From NCBI GenBank assembly GCA_905250885.1, contig CAJNOQ010001512.1, forward strand, positions 1-30,803: 30,803 nt of DNA, in the 5' to 3' direction. The DNA is from Didymodactylos carnosus. Lineage: Eukaryota > Rotifera > Eurotatoria > Philodinida > Philodinidae. Below are positions 20,950 to 30,803 of the stretch, piece by piece. The number at the start of each line of letters is the position of its first letter. The stretch's first letter is position 1. The position numbers and the translations under genes were made by a program. The notes beneath the pieces were generated by a model. It saw only the letters and a program-made list of their open reading frames with translations, searched no databases and was not told where the DNA came from.

Positions 20950-21638
20950 TTATTTAAAAAACAATTTAAATATAATAACAGCAGATATGGCTATTACAAG
21001 TGGTATAATCCATTTCATCCAAGATGATGACTCATTGTTTAGTTCATCGACATTTACTTTTTGCGGCTTCTAAATAAAAAACTACGTTTTATGAATAAAT
21101 CAAAATGTTGAAGTTATTAAGAATGTTTCGACGGTTAATTTGAAACAATAAATATTCATAAAACTTGTAGAATTATAAAGCACCCTGTTCCTTATCATAC
21201 AAATAACAGAGAATTCGGAGTATATAAACATGTATTTAAATTACCTTTTCAATAGATTTCTTCACGGTCTATAAAAAATAAACAAAAGACAATAATGACG
21301 CGCCAGTTTACTACTACAATCTGACACTTACGGGCTGAAGTTCTCCAATTAGAAACTCCTGCATTTGTTTACGTGCATCATTCGAATGACCAACATCTTC
21401 AAAAGCATCTGTTGCATCTTTACCACGTTGTTCTTTCAAAACTTCTTCACCGCCTGGATGCTAAAAGCGGAGAACATTTGGATCACTAAATAGTTTAATA
21501 AAAATAAAAACATACTTCGTCTAAAAATTTTGTAACATCGTACAATTTATTATCAATAATGAATATACATTTTTCTTTATCTTTGTTCAAATTATGCACA
21601 TCATCCATTGTCATATATTGAGTATCAGATGTTGCCAT
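20950..21638 (-). CDS. CYB5: cytochrome b5, tail-anchored (4 exons)
   Basis: Minus-strand exons in coding order: 21638-21516, 21460-21332, 21268-21245, 21069-20950, with stop TAA at 20952-20950. All junctions are GT..AG in phase 0, giving 131 aa, the usual length for animal cytochrome b5. The core shows [18 protein letters not shown], then HPGGEEVL, then DAFEDVGHS. His42 (HPGG) and His66 (GHS), 24 residues apart, are the expected axial haem ligands. Residues ~109-127 form one hydrophobic C-terminal helix followed by a short basic tail, the tail-anchor arrangement that places the haem domain on the cytosolic side of the ER (or outer mitochondrial) membrane. The family passes electrons to desaturases, P450s and other acceptors. 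Exon 3 is only 24 nt. The start is the first ATG and gives the usual short lead-in. Confidence 0.95.
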
Positions 21639-23640
21639 TTCTCAGAATGATTTTCAAGTAAACAATCTCAAAAAGAAAACAACATCTTCATATTATAATA
21701 GAAACAGAAATATACTTTTCAAAATACTATGCAATAATAAATGGTAACATATATACAGAATTCAGTAACCAACTTAATACCATGCAGCTTATCTATTTCG
21801 CGCAACATTCGGCAAAAACAATAACTGTTCGCGTTCCGGTAGCATCTTAAAGCAGACAGAGAATATAAAGTAGCAACGTAAAAACCATTGCTTGGGGGTC
21901 TAATTATCATGTGCACAATAATGCAAAAGTAGTGTCAATTCTTGGGAAAAATGTCAGAATTATCAAAAACCAATTGATCTACATTTTTTCCTTAACCGTA
22001 ATGTAGATACTATAAAAAAAAGTATCGAACAAATTAATTATATGTTCGCAAAACATGGAAAAATGGCTGCAAGGTCTTCCATGGATTAACTAGTCAGAAG
22101 AGAGAAAGGATCAGTAGATAAATGCATCTGTAGTTACAGAAGTAAATCAGTACAAACTCAGATGTCATTCTTGAATAAGTAGAAATCTTTAAACTCTGAC
22201 ACTAAACATTAAAGTCAAGAGAGGGAGCCACTATATCCAGGTATCATTATAAGCAAAAAATTATCTTAATAGAATGTTTCGCCGTGGGCAGTGAATAGAA
22301 TTGAATAATTTTTTAATTTATTAGCGTATACATGTAATAAAGTGTGTCGAAATAGGTTATCACCATGAAGAATCTATTAGGATCGATTTTATGATCCTAG
22401 ATCTTTCGAGCAAACTTCTAAAGAGTTTTTATCAATTTCTTAATTGATCACCGCAAATGAGACTTTGACTAACATAGATTGCTGGACTATTTTAGAGGCA
22501 GAATTGTGACAGCAATAAGTAGATTTAGTGCTCATTGTATTATAATTTGAAAAAATATCGAGAACGCACATTTCACGGTCAGAAACTCTGATAATTATAA
22601 TCAGAGAGTGTGCCTGTTGAAATAAAGTGTGCAGTATCCAAACGAAATTAAATATAAATATTGTTTTATAGAGTGTGAGGAAAGACAGAGTATACAGTGT
22701 ATACTTTGAATTTTTAATTTACACTTTGTTTTTTGTAGGTTTTTCTCAGTTTATATCACGGATATATCGTTTCAAAATGCGTCATTGAAGTACACTTATT
22801 GAAACAACTGTATTGAAAAACAGAGTGTATACACACATTGTCGGTTCTGAAACAGAGTGTATTATATCATTTTGACTCTCAATCTCATTAGAAATACTGA
22901 TCAGAAACAACTAATGAACTTTTTCAGCTTGAATTCATACAAAGGACAGATCATGACAGAAATCTAAGATGAATCAAAATCTTTTCATAAATAACTGTGA
23001 TAAACCTAATTAAACTGTCACATTCTTATTACTACTTAACTAACAGATCGGAAGTAAACCAACAAAATAAATCAATCAATAAAGCCTTAGTGAAGAACCT
23101 TTTTTGATTGGTGTTTCTCTTTTAGCCAATAACGAGTAAGAGGCGTATTATTAAAAGTTTTGAAAGATCACCCTTCACAGACAATCTATTTCACATTTTA
23201 AATGATTTTTAATTAGTTTTAAATCTCAAAAAACATGGTATGTAGATAGAGGTCGGTATTGGTTGTCTTGCACGCCCCCACTGGAAAGACAATCACATAC
23301 GTCTTTCATCATTTTATTGTAAGCTCCAGAGCACTGTCTGAAGTTTCAAAAAACGCTTTCAAGAAGATACTATTGCTCAGTTGAAGTTTTACGTTTTTTG
23401 TGTTCGCGTCTACAGAAGAAATGATATCTTAGAATATTAAAAACTAATATATCACAAATATTATTAGTAAATACCCTATAGTTACAATATGGTAGAAGTC
23501 CGTCGTCGTTCGAAACCTAGAACTTTGCCACGTATCCTCAAAAGCAAAATAAGTTTAAAATTTTTTTCACAGATGCACTTTTTTGAGGATCTATAACCAG
23601 TCCGACTGTCTCTCAGAAACTTAACGTGAGAATGGGATAT
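21639..23640. other. intergenic region upstream of cytochrome b5
   Basis: No gene recognised. From about 22320 to 22870 a motif of the type AGAGTGT/AAGTGTG recurs irregularly (near 22345, 22605, 22628, 22670, 22695, 22825 and 22855), some copies beside GTATAC palindromes. This suggests an old repeat whose ends I cannot define. The cytochrome b5 promoter should lie at the left end on the minus strand. Confidence 0.4.
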
Positions 23641-25046
23641 TTCCATTCAGGTCCGTCCAGTTTGCACAGACAAACGAGCCGCAAAAATTGCAACATTCCT
23701 GTCCTGTAGAGCATAGAAAGTTAATTGGAGTCCTATATTTGCTCGCTAAAAAGGTCATATTCTACATGCCTTTTTAGGAATGTCAAGTTTTGGCCTACCT
23801 TGCAGTGAAGCAACTTTAACCCTGTTTTTCTGTGCGTCTGAATAGTTTACACTACCGTTTGAAGTAACCACGCAGAAAAGTATCTCGAGTAGTACATATA
23901 TGGATATTAAAACCGTGTCCTGCTACTTTTAGAAGGCCCGGCCAACTATCCCAAAATCAGAAAACGGCATTCAGTATTTTACCACTTAAGACAAAACGAT
24001 AAGTCCTTTATAGATGAGAAGAAAGTTGAAGAACTGCCTAATCTGATTGAAAAAGAATTAACTTCCTCTAGTACGAAGCCCATCGTTGACGGCCGTTTTC
24101 TAAGAATAGCTGACTTTCAGGCTACACAGTACAAAAAGTTTTCAGTTGACTATTCATTTACTCTCATTGTAGTACTCATTGAGCACTACAAAATGGTAGC
24201 AAAGATTTTTTTAGCTCGCTTCGTTGTCATCCCCATTAAATGGAGTTTTATGATAGACAAATTGTCTATCACAAAAGTCAAAAACATCGACTACTGTTTT
24301 CATGTTTTCGCGTGCTTTTCATTGTGTTCTTAAATTTCAGTCGAGGCGAAATAGTTGTTAATTCGCAACCCATCTTATTTTTAGGTAGAATAAATAAAAA
24401 GCAAATTGTTTAAAAATAGTTGTAGAGAAAAACTGTTTATGGAACACTGTTTGCTCAAAACTTTATTGGTCTGCTTTTTTGTCCAATGAGAATCCGTATA
24501 TTCGTTGCTTGAAACGTAGCGCTGACGATAATTTATAGAGAAACTTATACTGATGGCCGCGTTAATCAAAGATAACCGATTTTGTATTAGTCTAGCTAAA
24601 AATAAGATGGATTGCAAATTAAGAATTATTTCGCCTCGACTAAAATTTAAGAACAGAATGAAAAGCAAGCGAAAACATGAAAACAGTATTCGATGTTTTT
24701 GACTTTTGTGATAGACAAATGGGGTTGAAAACGAAGCGAACCAAAAAAATCTTTGTTGCCATTTTGTGGGGCTCAATGAGTACTACAATGAAAAATTTCG
24801 ACTGAAAAATTTTTGTGCTGTGCAGCCTGAAAGTCGGCTATTCTTAAAAAGGGTCTTCAACGATGGGCTTCGTACTAGAGGGCGATAGGTATTGAGTTTA
24901 TTGTTTCGTTATGGCCAAAATCACTTTTCAGCCTAGTATAGTGAGAAAATATCAGATTCTAATTAACTTTCTATGCTCTGCACGAGATGAGTATTGAAAT
25001 TTTTGCGACTTTTTTGTCTGTATAAACTGGACGGACCTGAATGGAA
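23641..25046. repeat. 1.4-kb imperfect palindrome (foldback repeat)
   Basis: Left and right halves are reverse complements over most of their length. TTCCATTCAGGTCCGTCCAG at 23641 pairs with the end at 25046; 23708-23726 with 24961-24979; the block around 24070-24120 (CTAGTACGAAGCCCATCG) with about 24825-24880; and 24371-24384 with 24596-24609. The central unpaired spacer is about 211 bp (24385-24595). The left arm is some 300 bp longer because of unmatched sequence at about 23770-24050. No convincing open frame. It may be a foldback transposon or an inverted duplication; no target-site duplication was found. Confidence 0.8.
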
Positions 25047-26926
25047 GTTGTTTGATTGAGAGAGGTAATTTAATTGAGATAAGGTTGATTGAGAGTATCA
25101 TATTCAAAAGTGAGAGCTAAGCAAAACGTTAACTTTCAATCCTTCAGGTGTCTCTAATCGACTTTTTTCGAAAAGTTTCCGGGGAGTTCCCGAAAAATGG
25201 ATAATCCCCAGGAGTCCTCCTAAAGCTCCCCAGAGAATTCCTGCCAACTCCCCATCCAGCTTTTTGTTTTGCGAACAGCCATACATAAATATACCACTAT
25301 TCTATGGGAAAATTCGTTCGAATTTTCTCCTAGTGAATCATCACCATCGTATCAGCCGGTGTTGGCTGACGTGTTCCAGACTGGTACCAGTGATAGGACG
25401 TACCACTTAATTATAATGAATTATATGATATTTACAAAAGATCTAGGGAGTCCCGTTACGGAGTCTCCGGAAATTTTATCAGAGAGTGTCATCCACATTT
25501 CATGAATTCAATTTTGTTTCCATTTCTGTTATCGGTGAAAAAACTCACCGATGTTAAAGTGCTTTATTCACATGTGGACGAAACAAATAAAAATCAGTAC
25601 AGATATAGTTAGATGTTTAAAAAAAACACATCAGAAGTACCCGCTAACGATCTACGTCTCAGATAGAAAATTCGTATTTATATATTAATTTGTTAAATTA
25701 ATAAAAGATTGGTTTTTATGGCAGTATCTTGATTCTTTTGCTCTATTTTATTTCGTACTGCTGATTCTTCGGGATTTTTACACACAAAAGTATTTCCTAT
25801 AACCCATTGTATCGTCAATAGGTATGTGTACTAATGAATTATTTCCAAACTTAATTTGCTGTTAAAACAGTATGGAAGAACATCATTGTTGAACAAGCAG
25901 GTGTCGAATGCAGATTACAAGAAAAAGTCTCTTTTATTCACAAACTATCCTTTTGTTCTGATATTTAATTCAAGAAATTCTTTAAAATAATGATGTTTGT
26001 GACATATCGTGTAAGGGAACTACATAAATGTCACTGACATGTCCCAACCCCTGCCATAACAATCATAATACAAAAAGTAGTACAATTGTCTGTTATCCTT
26101 ACATTTAAAAAAATCTCCGATCGGTCTGTTCGTCTTTTTTAAAAGAGAAATGCAAAATTACAAGAAAAAAAGCATGGTATAATCTACCACAAAAATAAAA
26201 GCGTGTCTAAGAAAAATTTCAAGCATTCAGTAAAGATTGCTCAAATGATTAGAAAATGAAGAAAGAAAAGTCATTATTTTAATTGCATAATTATAAACAT
26301 ATGCAATCAAAACTTAACTACTCCACAGTAGAGTCACATAAAAAACTAAGTGAAAATACTTCTTGTGGCAACCACAGTGGGCAATCAAGCGGACATTTGG
26401 AGAAAAAACGAAAGTGAAATTTTTCGAGATTCAAACAGTGCCTTATATGCACTGGCCGACGGCAAATTTAATGGTGAAAAAATTGTGTTTAAGATGAAAA
26501 CTCAGATTTTGAACAAAATTTTTTAGTTTCTACCTTAAACTGAGCAGTTTAGATTGGCGATTTTTCGGAAATCCAGCTCGTGGGTAATTTTGATGGATCT
26601 GAACTGTCGCTTTTGATTATCTTTGAAAACAGGAGACAATTGAGAATAAAATCGATTCTTTGCAAATTCTTTTGAAAAAAATGTTATGTGCTCCTGTAAA
26701 TCGCATTGGAGAATGTCAAAAGACTGATGTTATGAAAGTATTTCATATTCTAAATTTGGTTTAACAACCAGCTGTTACATCCATAAAAGGAGAAAACATT
26801 AATGTATTGTTAAGAATATAGTCAATCGATGAGATATGGAAAAGATTTTTGTTTATCTTCCGCAATACACATCGTGACTTCGTGTATTAAATTAATCTAA
26901 TAAAAATTGAATTATCATCAAATGAA
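25047..26926. other. intergenic region upstream of the anoctamin
   Basis: Starts with short TTGATTGAGA-like repeats (25050-25100), then the 22-bp-period block at 25200-25260. Small palindromes follow, including GAAAATTCGTTCGAATTTTC near 25308-25328. The open frames at 25104-25286 and 25269-25505 are not recognisable proteins. An in-frame TAA near 26887-26889 precedes the anoctamin ATG. The anoctamin promoter should lie in the right part, but no core motif is convincing. Confidence 0.45.
25206..25253 (-). repeat. short 22-bp-period repeat, G-rich on the minus strand
   Basis: CCCC runs at 25206-25209, 25228-25231 and 25250-25253 are exactly 22 bp apart. On the minus strand the units begin GGGGAGTTGGCAGG, GGGGAGCTTTAGGAGG and GGGGATT. 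A related GGGGAGTTCCC lies at 25181-25191 on the plus strand. It is GC-richer than its surroundings and is likely a fragment of a repeat. Confidence 0.5.
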
Positions 26927-29900
26927 ATGTCGATTGAAATTGTAGTTGACAAGTTATTGAAGACCGAATCGATTCAAAACAAAATTTCAAAAGATCACGA
27001 TGATAAAAGCATGAAGGTAATGCATACTCAAAGGTTAACATTAAAATTGATATATCATTACTTAGATGCTCAAGAATGTTGTCGTTAAACTTGAAGATCA
27101 ATTCTACAATTATTTTAATGATAAGACAACAAAAATTGGTAGGTTTAATGAATTTGTTGTTTTTTCCTATTGAAATACGAAGACATCGTTGATACTCAGG
27201 AATCATGCTCTTTTTTTTCGCAGATTATATTCTCGTCTATGAAAAAAAGCGTGAAAATGTTTCAGAACAATTAACGTCAACATCAGATGAATTTGAGACA
27301 GAGAAAAGTCGAATAATACATGAACCAAAAGATAAACGAGAAATATGGAAGCAATCATTTCTGATGAATTTGGCAAACATTGGATTATTAATGGAAACTG
27401 TTAGTATTTTGACAACTTTTTGTACAGAAATTTGTCCACCTCATTCAGTCTATCATTATGTAATTTCAAGGAAATATGCGAAGCCGAGAGATGTATGATT
27501 CATTTTATAAAGTTGAGTGTACCATGGCATTTGGTGGTAAAATATGCACAAGATTTAAATTTTCGTGCACCTATTCAGGTTTGTTTCCACTTTCCCCATT
27601 ACTTTTTCTTAAAAAAAACAACAAATGACTAATATTATAGGTGGTTAATAATAATGAAAACCTTGATACTATGACGGACAAATTATTTCGTTTCATTCAT
27701 ATAAAAAATCCTATGAAATCAGATGCATCGACGATTCATCCTGACTTGTATAGTTGTCTGTTTCAATCATCAAAACAAGATAAATTTTTAGGCAATGATC
27801 GTTTTTCCGTTCATTTTACAAATACTCAGCGGAGTCTGATCGTTCATGAAATTCTTCAAACAACACCTTTTGGATATTCAGAAAGAGGTGAAATTGGTAT
27901 TGATCGCTTACTGCGTGAGCATGTTTTTCAAGCTGCTTATCCGTTGCATGAAGGCAATTATAAATTTACTCCCACTAAAATACATACACCACAAGATGAA
28001 AACAATCCAAGTAAATAGTTAATGATAAGATGAATTCTAAGTTATTAATTATTTTTAGTTTTATGTTGGTAAGGACGAGTGCTCTATGATACATGGGTAC
28101 GATATCGTATTTGGTATAAAAATCAACCGTTAGATTGTATACGAGAATATTTTGGAGAAAAAATAAGCATTTATTTTGCATGGCTAGGTAAGAATAGATA
28201 TTGTTTATGATAATGGTAACTTTTCTGTTCAGATCTCAAGCTAGTAGTGTTTATTCTTCATTAAAATATATCTTTTTTTAGGATTATACACTACCTGGTT
28301 ATTACCAGCATCCATTGTCGGTATACTAGTGTTTCTATTCGGATTTATTCATGTGTCTAATAATATGGCTACGAAGGATATATGTACAATTGGAAAAAAT
28401 ATCACCATGTGTCCAATATGTGATGAGGTTTAATAACTGAAGATATCATTATTCATAATGAATAAAATACTTACTTTAGAATGTTGGTTGTCCATATTGG
28501 AAATTGTCTGATATCTGTTCTTATGCACGTATTGGAGTATTTTTTGATCATCGAGGCACCGTTTTTTTTGCCGTATTTATGAGTTTTTGGGGTAATATCT
28601 AGCTCATTCTCTCATTATACATATATATATATATAACAAATTCCGTCAATACAGCTATCATGTTTCTTGAACATTGGAAACGTAAAAATGCTGAAATTGC
28701 TTATCAATGGGATTTAATGGATTTTGAAGAAGAAGAGGTTTGAATTTTAGAATAAAGAAACAATATGTATCTACGTGTGTATGTTTGAAGGATCACCCAC
28801 GACCTGAATTTACTGTACGAGCACCATCAGTAGAAAAAAATCCTATAACTGGAATATTGGAGCCATATTTTCCAACATCTCATAGACGTTATCGGGTTTT
28901 AGCCGGAGTATTGTCATTAAGTGTTATGGTATGTATTTCAAATATTAATGAGAAAATAAAATCTATATTACGTATATTTTTTTCTTCTAGATATGTATTG
29001 TAATCATATTTATAATAGCCATTATTGTCTATCGAACTATTATCAATATACCATTGTTTAAAAATAAAGACTTAAGGTAAAAAACGCGTTACATTAATTT
29101 GAAAATACATAGAATTTGTTCATTTGTAGAAAATATGCGCTTAGTTATGCATCAATCAGTGGAGCATTTTTGAATTTAATTGTTATTATGATATTGGGAA
29201 AAGTATACGAAATATTAGCTTATAAACTCACTCAATGGGGTATAATAATTAATGATGTTAACAATTTTCATTAAATTTATAACTCCAATAGCTTAGTTGT
29301 CATTTTCAATTTATTTTCTATTTATTTATGAAATTTTTTTTATTTCTATTGTAGAAATGCATCGTACACAAACAGATTTTGACAATCATTTGACTATTAA
29401 AGTATTTCTATTTCAATTTATCAATTTTTATTCCTCAATATTTTACGTAGCATTCTTTAAAGGAAAGTATGTATACACTTTGGTTATGGGAAATTTCTCT
29501 TTCCTCAAGTTAAATTGTTTAGATTTACGGGTTATCCGGGCAATTATCGACGACTATTTGGATTGAGACAAGAAGAGTGTGGACAAGGTGGATGTCTCAT
29601 TGAATTAGCCCAACAATTAGCCATTATTATGATTGGAAAACAAGCTATTAATAATATTCAAGAAATTGTTAAACCGTACGTTGTAAGAACAACATTCTCC
29701 TACTCACTGTTTTAATTATAAAAATTTTTTTGTTATATTGAAATTTTTAATTGAAGAAAATTGAAAACAATGTATCATAAACTAAGAATTTCTATCACAA
29801 AAGGTGAAACACGATGGGAAGAGGATTATAGACATCTTGAATTCAGTGGATTATTTGAGGAATATTTAGAAATGGGTAAAGTATCAATGATCATTAAATT

Positions 29901-30079
29901 TTGTTAACAAAAATAAAGACAAACACTGTCAATTAAAATTTCATTGTTATTTTTTTAGTGTTGCAATTTGGCTTTATTACAATATTTGTTGCTGCTTTTC
30001 CACTTGCACCATTATTTGCATTATTAAACAATTGGATTGAAATACGTTTAGACGCACATAAACTTGTGTGTGAAACAAG
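26927..30079 (+). CDS. anoctamin (TMEM16 family), 5' part of gene, 16 exons, runs off the right edge
   Basis: Exons: 26927-27016, 27066-27138, 27224-27399, 27471-27578, 27641-28010, 28074-28187, 28282-28427, 28480-28591, 28655-28737, 28791-28928, 28991-29076, 29130-29239, 29355-29466, 29523-29675, 29757-29875, 29959-30079. All junctions are GT..AG and in frame, giving about 704 residues. The cytosolic dimerisation domain runs from [11 protein letters not shown] to the family block [14 protein letters not shown]. Transmembrane segments begin at [19 protein letters not shown], followed by [10 protein letters not shown] and [18 protein letters not shown]. Later come [19 protein letters not shown] and CLIEL. 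Acidic residues at the expected calcium-site spacing are E600, E659/E662 (EYLE) and E691/D695 (EIRLD). The family comprises calcium-activated lipid scramblases and chloride channels; the sequence does not decide which. The N-terminus is short. The last helices are outside the window. Confidence 0.93.
28620..28636. repeat. AT dinucleotide tract in an anoctamin intron
   Basis: An (AT)n run within the 63-bp intron between the exons ending at 28591 and starting at 28655. It contributes about a quarter of the intron and may vary in length between individuals (inference). Confidence 0.6.
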
Positions 30080-30803
30080 GTATCAATATTATTTAGTGTT
30101 TTTTTATGAATAGGCTACCGAGAATGCAAAAGAGAAACAGAAAACATTTTCGACTCAAATATACATCGTTCGATAGAGTTCGACGAGCTGATTCCAAATA
30201 TGTGATTTTTCATCTTTTGACCACGTTTTGGGTGAGAAATCTTGAAATACAAGTTCTTCCTCTAAAAATGAAAATTTGACCCATTTCGAGAAAAATCAAG
30301 ATTTCACCAGTTTAAAGTTATCAAAATAGTCTACAACTAAGTTATTCGGATTCAGCATGAAAACCTGAGTATGTTCATCTAAGGAAGAGCGACTTTTATT
30401 ATGACCCTTTCCCTCAGCAAGCTCGATTAGGACAGTTCAGAGCAGAGTGACACCCTATTCTCGCTAATCTATATAGTCTTCTGTTTGAAAAGCTTTCTCC
30501 GATTTCTATATATCATTCAAATCGTCGTCTGATAGCGAACAAAATTATACCTCAGCTTCGAAAAACTTTTTGTCCTTGCTGAGAAAAGTCGACTTTACTG
30601 GGAAAAAGCGGAACTCTATCCGTAATTCGCAATTTTCTCCATCAGAGCTAAACTTTTGCTCAATGAAAATATCATATTCGGAATCAGCGTCAAAAATCGA
30701 TTCGAATGATGTACTCTTTTTATCCTAGTCGATCACTTCAATTTTTTTTGAATTTCGACGTCGAATAAACTACTGAGATTTTTGTCAAAAAATGAAAATC
30801 AAC
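30080..30803. other. start of a long anoctamin intron with repeat-like sequence
   Basis: The donor GTATCA follows the exon ending at 30079. No plausible continuation exon (the family next reads RRP-like residues) appears before the window ends, so the intron is at least 724 bp against 49-115 bp for the others. It contains inverted copies of a block: GCTGATTCCAAATATGTGAT at 30187 on the plus strand and GCTGATTCCGAATATGATAT at about 30688 reading on the minus strand, plus a weaker copy near 30346-30363. A transposable element is likely but unclassified. Confidence 0.5.

Noticed and set aside
24381..24776. 131-codon minus-strand open frame
   Set aside because: It spans the spacer and right arm of the 1.4-kb palindrome, shows no protein motif, and is likely open by chance.
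25104..25286. Glycine/leucine-rich 60-codon open frame resembling a membrane segment
   Set aside because: The composition comes from the 22-bp-period GGGGA repeat, with no start context or family similarity.
28001..28018. Stop codon at 28016-28018 as the anoctamin C-terminus
   Set aside because: A GTAAAT donor at 28011 followed by the acceptor before 28074 restores the family block RRVLYDTW, so the TAG is intronic.
1..30803. CRISPR array or bacterial operon features
   Set aside because: No regularly spaced direct repeats with unique spacers are present, and the spliced genes show this is eukaryotic nuclear DNA.

Overview
The window is a very AT-rich stretch of a small-genome invertebrate animal. 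Its genes are split into many short exons by introns mostly 50-130 bp long with ordinary GT..AG ends. The predicted proteins are clearly metazoan (an acinus-like splicing factor, a tail-anchored cytochrome b5 and an anoctamin). A bdelloid rotifer or similar genome is my best guess from base composition, intron size and repeat style. This is inference; no database was consulted.

Layout. (1) 1-95: a possible terminal coding exon of a gene entering from the left. (2) 95-6750: an AT-rich desert with no supportable gene. (3) 6780-11290: a repeat block holding a decayed APE-type non-LTR retrotransposon (endonuclease plus reverse transcriptase, about 7380-9950), a 269-bp hairpin element (10163-10431), and a 43-bp inverted repeat that brackets the block (7094-7136 and 11041-11083). 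(4) 12667-20414, minus strand: a complete 16-exon acinus (ACIN1) homologue of about 1018 aa with SAP domain, RRM and C-terminal RNPS1/SAP18-binding motif. One intron carries a repeat element nested inside another, each with 8-bp flanking duplications. (5) 20950-21638, minus strand: a complete four-exon cytochrome b5 of 131 aa that includes a 24-nt microexon. (6) 21639-26926: intergenic sequence with a 1.4-kb imperfect palindrome (23641-25046) and a short 22-bp-period G-rich repeat. (7) 26927-30079, plus strand: the first 16 exons (about 704 aa) of an anoctamin/TMEM16 protein, reaching the calcium-site helices. The rest of the gene lies past the right edge, after an intron of at least 724 bp.

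The three genes are functionally unrelated: nuclear RNA processing, ER electron transfer, and a membrane scramblase or channel. Acinus and cytochrome b5 lie in tandem on the minus strand. Cytochrome b5 and the anoctamin are divergent across 5.3 kb of repeat-bearing DNA. I reconstructed all exon chains by hand from splice signals, reading frame and family similarity; every junction preserves frame. The most unusual material is the repeat content: the nested elements in the acinus intron (the outer one has arms built from many AGCAA-type motifs), the large palindrome and the inverted-repeat-bracketed retroelement.
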